Source: HGM11416 sp034104345 (lineage in GTDB: Bacteria; Bacillota; Clostridia; Christensenellales; Borkfalkiaceae). From it: a DNA stretch of 64,000 bases. The position numbers and the translations under genes are program-made. The notes beneath the pieces were generated by a model. That model did not search any database, was not told the origin of the DNA, and worked only from the letters and a program-made list of their open reading frames with translations. Shown in pieces: positions 23,152 through 30,119 of this stretch. Each line of letters begins with the position of its first letter. The first letter of the stretch is position 1. The DNA lies in contig JAXEDY010000029.1 of NCBI GenBank assembly GCA_034104345.1, forward strand, positions 1-64,000, given 5' to 3'.

Positions 23152-24631
23152 TTTCGCTCTCCTTTTTTAAAAGTTCACCGAAATCAACGTTTTGGCTTTC
23201 GCCTTTAACCATAAACGACGAGCCGCCTTTTTTGGTTATTTTATCCATGCTTTCGCCGCGTTCGCGCGCTATGATGCGCATAACGTAAGGCGCGCAAAAA
23301 CCGCCCTGACATCTGCCCATTCCCGCACGGGTTCTGCGTTTAATACCGTCGACGTCGCGCGCGGAGGGATTTGCTTTTACGGCTTCGACTATTTCGCCTT
23401 CGCTTACGTTTTCGCATCTGCAAATAACGCGCCCGAAAAGCGGATTTTTTGTTATAACTTCGCTTTTTTCGGCGTCGGTCATGCGCCTGAACGCGTGATA
23501 GTCTTTGCGAATACCGTTAAATTCGGGATTTTTTTCGAGTTTTAAGCCCGCTTTCTGCAAAAGATCGACGGCGTATTCTGCTATCGCAACGCACGAAGTA
23601 AGCCCCGGGGAATCGATTGCCGCCACGTTTATTAAATTTTCGACCTTTTCGGATATTCCGATTATAAAATCGCCGCACTTTTCAGACGAGCGTACGCCCG
23701 AAAACGACGTGATAACCGCACCTAAATTCAGATTAGGCACGCTTTTTTTTGCAAGCGACGTAACCCGACTTAACCCGGCGGGCGTGGTTTGCGTGTCTTC
23801 GGGATCTTCTACCTTTGCCGCGGTAGGACCTAAAAGCAGGTTGCCGTCGGCGGTGGGGGTTACTAAAATGCCCTTGCCGTTTGCGGTAGGCACCTGAAAA
23901 ATCGTGTGCGAAACGGTTTTCCCTTCGGTTTTATCGAGCAGCAGATATTCGCCCGCACGCGGAATAATCTGTATATAATCGTCGCCCGCAAGTTTTGCTA
24001 TTTCGCCCGAGAACACACCCGCGCAGTTAACGAGATATTTGCCCTTAACCCATTCGCCCGCTTTCGACTGCACGACGAAAAACCCGCTTTCTTTTTCGAT
24101 TTTTGTAATTTCGAAGTCGAGTTTTAAATCGGCTCCGTTATCCATGGCGTTACCTATCGCCGCAATCGCAAGATAATAGGGGCAGATTATGCCCGCGTTT
24201 TTTACGAGCAACGCCCCGCAGACTTCGCCCGAAAGATTTGGTTCGATTTCGCGCGCTTTTTCTCCGCTCAAAATTTCCATGTCGGTTGCCGATAATCCGT
24301 TTTTAATACCGCGTTCGTAAAGTTCGTTAAGCGTTTTTACCTGTTCAGAGTCGAACGCAACGACCATCGAGCCGTTGTTTTTGTGCGGAACGTTAAGTTC
24401 TTTTGCCGCTTTATACAAAAGCGGAACGCCGCTCACGTTTAACTTTGCCTTTAAAGTATCGGGTTCGGGATCGAATCCGCCATGAATTATGCCGCTGTTC
24501 GCTTTTGACGCGCCCATTGCCACGTCGCCGCTTTTTTCAAGCAGCACGCACGACAATTTATATTTTGTAAGTTCGCGCGCGATAAGTCCGCCGCTTACGC
24601 CCGCGCCCGCAATTATTACGTCGTAAATCAT
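23144..24631 (-). CDS. FAD-dependent dehydrogenase, GlpA-like with BFD-type [2Fe-2S] domain
   Basis: A 495-residue protein with an N-terminal DAO-type FAD fold (GAGVSGGLIARELTKY, residues 8-23), ANSGIIHGGFDPEPDT, and SGVRSS near residue 320. The C-terminal domain binds [2Fe-2S] through CRCENVSEGEI and GRCQGGFC, a BFD/Fer2 fold. This matches GlpA-type anaerobic glycerol-3-phosphate dehydrogenases that oxidise glycerol-3-phosphate to dihydroxyacetone phosphate. No glpK or glpF is adjacent, so related hydroxy-acid substrates remain possible. Confidence 0.85.
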   Translation of the reverse strand: MIYDVIIAGAGVSGGLIARELTKYKLSCVLLEKSGDVAMGASKANSGIIHGGFDPEPDTLKAKLNVSGVPLLYKAAKELNVPHKNNGSMVVAFDSEQVKTLNELYERGIKNGLSATDMEILSGEKAREIEPNLSGEVCGALLVKNAGIICPYYLAIAAIGNAMDNGADLKLDFEITKIEKESGFFVVQSKAGEWVKGKYLVNCAGVFSGEIAKLAGDDYIQIIPRAGEYLLLDKTEGKTVSHTIFQVPTANGKGILVTPTADGNLLLGPTAAKVEDPEDTQTTPAGLSRVTSLAKKSVPNLNLGAVITSFSGVRSSEKCGDFIIGISEKVENLINVAAIDSPGLTSCVAIAEYAVDLLQKAGLKLEKNPEFNGIRKDYHAFRRMTDAEKSEVITKNPLFGRVICRCENVSEGEIVEAVKANPSARDVDGIKRRTRAGMGRCQGGFCAPYVMRIIARERGESMDKITKKGGSSFMVKGESQNVDFGELLKKESENE

Positions 24632-24714
24632 ATTTTCTCCGTCAGCGTATTTTCGGTTCGCTTTTACCGTTTTGTAATTTACATTCGACTATATATAAGT
24701 TTTTTATTAAAACT

Positions 24715-24751
24715 AACGCGCTTTGTAACCGTTCAGGTAGCAAAGCGCGTT
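24715..24751. terminator. Terminator hairpin between ugpC-like and glp-like genes
   Basis: A perfect 11-bp stem, AACGCGCTTTG with CAAAGCGCGTT, and a 15-nt loop, 63 bp beyond the stop of the minus-strand ATPase gene. The following minus-strand sequence is only moderately U-rich. Confidence 0.65.
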
Positions 24752-24813
24752 GTTGCTTTATTTTTTATTTGCGAAAAGCAAAACCGATTGCTTACGCGAT
24801 TTATTCAATTAAA

Positions 24814-26163
24814 TTACTTATCGGTTTTTTCTTCTTTTTTGTCATCCGCTTTTTCGGCTTTATCTTTCTTTTTGAAGATACCCGAAATGCTTGCTACGAA
24901 ACCTTTCTTTTCTTTAACTTCGGTAGCGGCGGGAGCGTTCGCGCGGCGTTCGAGTTCTTTTTCGGGAACGTAAGCCTTGGTGCCTTCGCCTTCGAGAATG
25001 GTAAGTTCTGTTTCTTTATCGAAAAGGTGGCTGTGCATAATGTCGATAGCGAGCTGGATGCGTTGTCCGCGTTCGGTAGTGGTTCTGCTGTCTACGCGGG
25101 CGATCATCTGGCTTTGACTGTCTACAAGGCTCTTAATCTTGCCGTCTTCTTCTTCGGGCGCTTCGCCTTTATCGAATACGCAGTATAACTGAGTTTCGGC
25201 ACCGAGTTTTTCAACTACGTCGACCATTACGTTTACGATAGAATCGGGAGAGTTGGCTATGAAGTTGGCTTCGTCGTGCATATCTTCGGGGCGAACGCCG
25301 AATACTACGGGTTTGCCGGTATTAAGATATTGATCGACGTCGATGATTTTTTCGGATTTAGACTTGGGCAGATATACTTTGTTGCCTTCGAATTCAACGC
25401 AAACCCTGTCTTTGGTGCCGGTTAAAACGGCGTCGAAGAAGTTCATCTGCGGAGTTCCGATGAAGCCCGCAACGAAAAGGTTTGCAGGATAATCGTAAAG
25501 CATCTGCGGAGCGTCTACCTGTTGAATGAAACCGTCTTTCATAACTACGATACGGGTACCCATGGTCATTGCTTCGACCTGATCGTGCGTAACGTAAATG
25601 AAGGTGGTTGCCAAACGGTGATGGAGTTTGGTTATTTCGGTCCTCATCTGTGCGCGAAGTTTCGCGTCTAAGTTCGACAAAGGTTCGTCGAGTAAGAATA
25701 CCTTAGGTTCGCGAACGATGGCGCGCCCCAAAGCAACACGTTGCTTCTGACCGCCGGAAAGAGCCTTAGGTTTACGTTGCAAATAGATTTCAAGACCTAA
25801 GATACGAGCGGCTTCTTTAACCCTTGCATCGATTTCGGCCTTGGGCATTTTGCGAAGTTTTAAACCGAATGCCATGTTGTCGTAAACGGTCATGTGCGGA
25901 TAGAGAGCGTAGTTCTGGAAAACCATTGCTATATCTCTGTCTTTCGGTTGAACGTCGTTCATAAGTTTGCCGTCGATGTAAAGTTCGCCGTCGGTGATTT
26001 CTTCAAGACCCGCAATCATACGAAGAGTGGTGGATTTACCGCAGCCGGAAGGCCCGACGAATACGATAAATTCTTTGTCTTGAATGTCCAAAGTAAAATC
26101 GGTAACGGCGGTAACGCCCGACTGATATACTTTGTATATGTCTTTAAGTAAAAGACTTGCCAT
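24814..26163 (-). CDS. MalK/UgpC/MsmX-type ABC sugar importer ATPase
   Basis: A 449-residue ATPase energising sugar or oligosaccharide importers. Walker A is GPSGCGKST, the signature LSGGQKQRVALGRAIVREP, Walker B VFLLDEPLSNLDAKLR, then the switch region VTHDQVEAMT. The C-terminal TOBE/regulatory domain contains GVRPEDM. A ~35-residue lysine/glutamate tail (EVKEKKGFVAS... to KTDK) extends beyond the family's usual end. No permease or binding protein is adjacent, so it probably serves several importers, like MsmX. Consensus-like promoter at 26206-26234 and a GGAGG ribosome site. Confidence 0.92.
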   Translation of the reverse strand: MASLLLKDIYKVYQSGVTAVTDFTLDIQDKEFIVFVGPSGCGKSTTLRMIAGLEEITDGELYIDGKLMNDVQPKDRDIAMVFQNYALYPHMTVYDNMAFGLKLRKMPKAEIDARVKEAARILGLEIYLQRKPKALSGGQKQRVALGRAIVREPKVFLLDEPLSNLDAKLRAQMRTEITKLHHRLATTFIYVTHDQVEAMTMGTRIVVMKDGFIQQVDAPQMLYDYPANLFVAGFIGTPQMNFFDAVLTGTKDRVCVEFEGNKVYLPKSKSEKIIDVDQYLNTGKPVVFGVRPEDMHDEANFIANSPDSIVNVMVDVVEKLGAETQLYCVFDKGEAPEEEDGKIKSLVDSQSQMIARVDSRTTTERGQRIQLAIDIMHSHLFDKETELTILEGEGTKAYVPEKELERRANAPAATEVKEKKGFVASISGIFKKKDKAEKADDKKEEKTDK

Positions 26164-26205
26164 ACAAATTCCTCCGAAATTTCATTTCTGTTTCAGTATG
26201 TGTCT

Positions 26206-26234
26206 ATTTTACATTATTTTTGCAAAAATTGCAA
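26206..26234 (-). promoter_or_regulatory. Promoter of the MalK-type ATPase gene
   Basis: TTGCAA (26234-26229), 17-bp spacer, TAAAAT (26211-26206) on the minus strand; leader about 40 nt. TTGCAA-N-TTGCAA inverted elements overlap the -35 and could hold an operator. Confidence 0.6.
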
Positions 26235-26348
26235 TGGGCAATATGACAAAATTAGTCGGTGCGTTTTGTATATATTGCACTAAAAATAATTAAATTTGTT
26301 TACCCGCGCCTTTTTTATCGGGTTTTGGCACAAGATACGCAAAATCGA

Positions 26349-26377
26349 TTGTATCATTTTCGTCTTCATGATATAAT
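26349..26377 (+). promoter_or_regulatory. Promoter of the carbamoyltransferase-like gene
   Basis: TTGTAT (26349-26354), 17-bp spacer, TATAAT (26372-26377). It gives a ~105-nt leader before the ATG at 26491. The remaining gap (26164-26348) is AT-rich and empty. No arginine-box motif was recognised. Confidence 0.65.
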
Positions 26378-26490
26378 ATAGAAAACAAAAGCGGGCAATA
26401 CGTTTTTTATTTTTTCAAGCGTTTATTTCCTACGTTTGCTTTGCCCCGCCCGAAGTTTAACTTTCCATTTTACGCAAAACGGAGATTTTT

Positions 26491-27399
26491 ATGAACATTA
26501 ACGGTTACGTTCCTAAAAAACGAATATCCGCAAACAAATTGCTTTCGCTTTACAACACTTCGATAACCGACGTTTTCGAACTTTTGCACGCCGCGCGCGA
26601 GTTTAAGCAGAAAAACGCCGCGAAAGAAAAAAACGATATTCTGCACGGCAAATACATCGCTTTGCTTACCAAAAACACCTTTTTCCGCACCCGCGTCGCA
26701 TTTCAGATTGCTACCGAAAACGTGGGCGGAAGGTCGATGATTATTTCGCTTTCGGGCAGTTCTATCGAAGATTATCTGAAAGACCGCGACGGCATTTCGG
26801 TTATACGCGGTTACGGCGTTGAAGGATTTGCCGTAGACACCGCCGTTTCGAAAGACGCCGAAGTTTTAGACGGATACAGCGATATTCCGCTTATAAACGC
26901 CAACAGCAAAACCAGCCCTTGTCAGGCGCTTGCTTCTCTGCTTACGATATGGAACAGAAAAAGCAGATTGCAAGATTTGAAAATGGCGATCATAGGCAAT
27001 TTTTCGGATTGCGATTACTCGCTTTTATACGGCGCGGCAAAGTGCGGCATAGACCTTAACCTTGTATGCCCCGACGTTTACGAACCCCGAAATTCGGTTG
27101 CCGATTATTGCCGCCAGTTTTGCGACGTTGAAATTTACGACGGGATTGAAGACGGACTTGCCGGCGTTGACGCGGTTTATATTATGAGCCACGATTTACC
27201 CCTTTCATATATGATTACCGAAAACTCGCTTAAATTCGCCAAATCCGACGCGCTTATTTTGCACCCGCTGCCGGTACGACGCGACGAAGAAATTTCGGAA
27301 ACGCTTCTAGATTCGCCATTTAACGCTATAAACGAACAGGCAGCTAATCTGTTGCCCGTTTTAGAAGCAGCGTTTGCATTAACCGTAGGCAAAAAATAA
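26491..27399 (+). CDS. Aspartate/ornithine carbamoyltransferase family protein with altered active-site motifs
   Basis: A 302-residue homologue of ATCase/OTCase. Two-domain layout is kept: LTKNTFFRTRVAFQIA aligns with the carbamoyl-phosphate loop STRTR, SPCQALASLLT with HPCQALADLLT, and HPLPVRRDEEI with the HPLPR/HCLP loop. However the Ser-Thr of STRTR is Phe-Phe (residues 64-65) and the His of HPxQ is Ser, both normally important for binding carbamoyl phosphate. No arg or pyr genes are adjacent; it precedes yfbR by 27 bp. Either a divergent enzyme with another substrate or a non-catalytic paralogue. Confidence 0.75.
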   Translation: MNINGYVPKKRISANKLLSLYNTSITDVFELLHAAREFKQKNAAKEKNDILHGKYIALLTKNTFFRTRVAFQIATENVGGRSMIISLSGSSIEDYLKDRDGISVIRGYGVEGFAVDTAVSKDAEVLDGYSDIPLINANSKTSPCQALASLLTIWNRKSRLQDLKMAIIGNFSDCDYSLLYGAAKCGIDLNLVCPDVYEPRNSVADYCRQFCDVEIYDGIEDGLAGVDAVYIMSHDLPLSYMITENSLKFAKSDALILHPLPVRRDEEISETLLDSPFNAINEQAANLLPVLEAAFALTVGKK

Positions 27400-27426
27400 C
27401 TTTTATAATAATACTTTTATAATAAT
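27399..27426 (+). repeat. 14-bp tandem duplication before yfbR
   Basis: ACTTTTATAATAAT is repeated twice, head to tail, filling the gap between the upstream stop codon and the yfbR ATG. It leaves no Shine-Dalgarno sequence in front of yfbR. Confidence 0.85.
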
Positions 27427-28005
27427 ATGGATTACGACTTTTTTGCGATTATATCGCGCCTTAAATATATAAATCGCTGGAGCCTTATGCACTGCGCCGA
27501 AAATGAAAACGTTATGGAACACACCGAACAGGCAACGGTCGTGGCTCACGCTTTGGCGGTTATTAAAAACAAACTTTTCGGCGGAACCGTAAACGTTGAA
27601 AAAGTGCTTTTATACGCGCTTTATCACGAAACGAGCGAAGTTATAACCGGCGATTTGCCCACCCCCGTTAAATATTACAACAACGACGTTACTTCTTCGT
27701 TTAAGGCCTTAGAAAAAACGGCATGCGAAAAAATAGTTAACACCCTGCCGCCCGAAATTAAAGGCGATTTCGAAAACGCTATCTTTCAGCAGGACGGCGA
27801 AGAAAAGGCGATTGTTAAATGCGCCGACAAAATTTCGGCTTATATAAAATGTTTGATAGAATTAAAACTCGGCAACAAAGAATTTAAAAAAGCCAAACTT
27901 TCTATCGAAAAAGAAATTACGGGATACACTCGCCCCGAAGCCGATTATTTTATGAAAAACTTTATTCCCGCATTCAACAAAACCTTAGACGAACTCGATT
28001 TATAA
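27427..28005 (+). CDS. yfbR: 5'-deoxynucleotidase YfbR-like HD hydrolase
   Basis: A 192-residue HD-domain phosphohydrolase. ENVMEHTEQATVVAHALAV holds the first His, LYHETSEVITGDLPTPVKYYN is the YfbR signature with the HE variant of HD and the GDLPTP substrate loop, and VKCADKISAY supplies the last Asp. Family members dephosphorylate deoxynucleoside 5'-monophosphates. No ribosome site is visible before the ATG because of the tandem duplication, so expression may rely on coupling to the upstream gene. Confidence 0.88.
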   Translation: MDYDFFAIISRLKYINRWSLMHCAENENVMEHTEQATVVAHALAVIKNKLFGGTVNVEKVLLYALYHETSEVITGDLPTPVKYYNNDVTSSFKALEKTACEKIVNTLPPEIKGDFENAIFQQDGEEKAIVKCADKISAYIKCLIELKLGNKEFKKAKLSIEKEITGYTRPEADYFMKNFIPAFNKTLDELDL

Positions 28006-28052
28006 TTTTAAACGATTTTATTATTTGCGATAACTAAATTATTTCTGATGTA

Positions 28053-28089
28053 AAAAAGCCTTCTCTCGTTTTTACAAAGAAGGCTTTTT
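28053..28089 (+). terminator. Rho-independent terminator after yfbR
   Basis: A 12-bp stem, AAAAAGCCTTCT with AGAAGGCTTTTT, 48 bp after the stop codon. The stem ends in a U-run on both strands. Confidence 0.88.
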
Positions 28090-28104
28090 GTTATTGTTTT
28101 AATG

Positions 28105-28138
28105 CTTGAATATGCCGATAACGGGCTTATAGGCGGGT
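28105..28138. repeat. Dispersed repeat copy 3 (minus orientation)
   Basis: The minus strand reads AACCCGCC, then TATAAGCCCGTTATCGGC (28131-28114), then ATATTC. It belongs to the GCCCGTTATCG subtype. It lies between yfbR and the end of the GH28 gene. Confidence 0.8.
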
Positions 28139-28144
28139 TTTTGC

Positions 28145-29428
28145 TTATTCGGATATTGTTACGGTTACGTTCGTTTTTTTAACGATTTCGCTTTCGGAAT
28201 CGGCATTGCCGTAATTTTTAGCCGTGATTTTTAAATTATCGAAATAAAAATTACTTAAACGATAATTTTGTTCTTTGCCGTTTTCGCCGAAGTAAGTGTC
28301 GCAATTAACGTTAAAATAATTATCGCATTCAAAAGCGCAATTTTCGATGAAAACGTTTTTTATTTCGGAAAGCGGAACATCCTTTCTGCCTTTTAAATCG
28401 AAATATTGCATCCACGGATTGGCGTCGATAAAATTATTCGCCCTACCGAAAACGTTATAAACGCGGATATTTTCGTAAAGTTGCGGCGTATCGGTGCGCA
28501 TTTTAAGCCACAGCAAATTGTAGGTGCTTAACACTTTCGAATTGCACAAAATAACGTTTTTATCGTGAATCGATTCGGAACCGCACGTTAAACAGCCGTA
28601 GCAAAATTCGTATAAACAATCGTTAATAATTATGCGCTCGTTCGCTCCGTTCGTATCGTCGCTATCGGCATAAGGACCTTTTCCGCCCTTTAAAACGACG
28701 CCGTCGTCGTTTACGTTGATTTTGCAACGCGTAACGTATACGTCGCGGCAGGCGTCGACGTCGATCGCGTCGGTGCTGGGCGCGCAAACGCCTTCATGCG
28801 GAGAATAAAACGAACACCCGACCACTTTGATAAAATCGCTTTTATAAAAATGCAACGTCCAGAACTGCGAATTTTGCATGGTAACGCCGCTTACGCAAAC
28901 GTTTTTGCAATTCGAAATAAAAACGAGCCTTGCGCGCTGTTCGTCTTTGTTTACCGATGACGGTTTCCATTTTATTCTCATCCAGAACGACTTCCACGAT
29001 TTTAGTCCGTTGCCGTCGATGATTCCGTCGCCGAAAATCGAAAAATCGGTTAAACCGCAAGCGTTAATAAGCGCGGGGAAATATTCGCACGTTTCGCCTT
29101 CGATGCGGGTTTTGCAAAGCGGGTAATCGGAAATATCGTCGCTTCCTTTAAGCACGCCGCCCTTTTCTACGCAAAGGTCTACGCCTTGTTTGAAAAACAA
29201 CGCGCCGCTTAAAAATTCGCCGCTCGGAATAACCAGAACCCCGCCGCCGTTTTCAGCTGCAACGTCTATAACGTTTTGTATTTTTTCGGTTGAAACTTCG
29301 CCACCGTTAAAATCGTGATAATCGGTTATAACATAGCGTTTTTTCGAAATTTCGGGCAAACTATCGTTAAAAAAGTTTTCGTCGGCAACGCTGCCGTCGG
29401 AAAAAACAAAGCGATTTTTATTATTCAT
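28145..29428 (-). CDS. Glycoside hydrolase family 28 (polygalacturonase-like), no signal peptide
   Basis: A ~427-residue right-handed beta-helix protein. GH28 features seen are STDAIDVDAC (in place of the NTD motif), NVNDDGVVLKGG (the catalytic DD pair), TCGSESIHDKNV and LWLKMRT (in place of RIK). Family members hydrolyse galacturonan or rhamnogalacturonan fragments. The start is set at ATG 29428, 7 nt after AAAAAGGA; a GTG/ATG frame to 29452 would read through that site. There is no export signal, so it probably acts in the cytosol on imported oligosaccharides. The MalK-type ATPase gene nearby would fit, but this is inference. Confidence 0.85.
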   Translation of the reverse strand: MNNKNRFVFSDGSVADENFFNDSLPEISKKRYVITDYHDFNGGEVSTEKIQNVIDVAAENGGGVLVIPSGEFLSGALFFKQGVDLCVEKGGVLKGSDDISDYPLCKTRIEGETCEYFPALINACGLTDFSIFGDGIIDGNGLKSWKSFWMRIKWKPSSVNKDEQRARLVFISNCKNVCVSGVTMQNSQFWTLHFYKSDFIKVVGCSFYSPHEGVCAPSTDAIDVDACRDVYVTRCKINVNDDGVVLKGGKGPYADSDDTNGANERIIINDCLYEFCYGCLTCGSESIHDKNVILCNSKVLSTYNLLWLKMRTDTPQLYENIRVYNVFGRANNFIDANPWMQYFDLKGRKDVPLSEIKNVFIENCAFECDNYFNVNCDTYFGENGKEQNYRLSNFYFDNLKITAKNYGNADSESEIVKKTNVTVTISE

Positions 29429-29483
29429 TGAAAAATCCTTTTTACGGCGCATTTTTTTATTTTAACCGCGTCGCCGTGATTTT

Positions 29484-29513
29484 AGTTTAACAAATAGCCT
29501 ATATACCTGTCAA
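29484..29513 (-). promoter_or_regulatory. Promoter of the GH28 gene
   Basis: TTGACA (29513-29508), 18-bp spacer, TAAACT (29489-29484) on the minus strand, about 50 nt ahead of the chosen ATG. Confidence 0.5.
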
Positions 29514-29599
29514 GTAGCGGTAAAAATTATTTTACGGTTTTTTATATCATGCCGCTATTGTTACATGTTTTTTTATATGATCTTTGGGTTGTTTTTATG

Positions 29600-29633
29600 G
29601 CGAATATGCCGATAACCGACTTATAGGCGGACT
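29600..29633. repeat. Dispersed repeat copy 4 (minus orientation)
   Basis: The minus strand reads AGTCCGCC, then TATAAGTCGGTTATCGGC (29625-29608), then ATATTCGCC. It is the only copy that lies between two divergent gene starts together with copy 7. The rest of 29429-29750 holds only the GH28 promoter and AT-rich DNA. Confidence 0.8.
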
Positions 29634-29750
29634 TTTAAAATTTTTTTAATAATTATGGCGCTTTTTAAACATACTTTAATTGAAGCGATAAATCAAAATG
29701 ATCGGCATTGCCGATTTTGGGTTTGACCGCTTAATTTTTTAGGGGGAATT

Positions 29751-29975
29751 ATGGAAAAAGATTTTTGTTTAGGTATAGCGATAGGGCTTTTCGGCGGGGC
29801 TATTGCCGCCGCAAATTCGTTAAAAGTACGCAAAACCGTTAAAGACGGACAGGAACAGATTATGAACATGCTTACAAAACTTAACGAGCAGCGCAAAGAA
29901 ATTTCGGGCGAAAAAGGCGAAAACGATAAAAACGAAAACAAAAACGCGCCTAAATTTGCAAAAGAAAACGAATAG
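29751..29975 (+). CDS. Small hypothetical protein with one membrane segment
   Basis: A 74-residue protein. Residues 5-22 (FCLGIAIGLFGGAIAAAN) form a glycine-rich hydrophobic segment. The rest is charged, with a Glu/Lys/Asn-rich tail (GEKGENDKNENKNAPK) likely to be disordered. AGGGGG stands 6 nt before the ATG, supporting translation. The layout resembles YtxH-type small proteins, but the family is not recognised. Function unknown. Confidence 0.6.
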   Translation: MEKDFCLGIAIGLFGGAIAAANSLKVRKTVKDGQEQIMNMLTKLNEQRKEISGEKGENDKNENKNAPKFAKENE

Positions 29976-30002
29976 TTTAAAAAAAAACCAACTACTAAAA
30001 AC

Positions 30003-30046
30003 GAAAAACGCGGTTTCTGCCCTTTTACGGCGAAATCGCGTTTTTC
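30003..30046. terminator. Bidirectional terminator between small gene and hydA
   Basis: A 15-position stem with one mismatch, GAAAAACGCGGTTTC (30003-30017) with GAAATCGCGTTTTTC (30032-30046). U-runs follow on both strands, serving the plus-strand small gene and the minus-strand hyd operon. Confidence 0.8.
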
Positions 30047-30119
30047 ATACTTCTTAATTTTGCAAGCAAATTAAATTTTTTGATTTATTTTGCTGATAAG
30101 CAATTATATTTGTTCTTAA

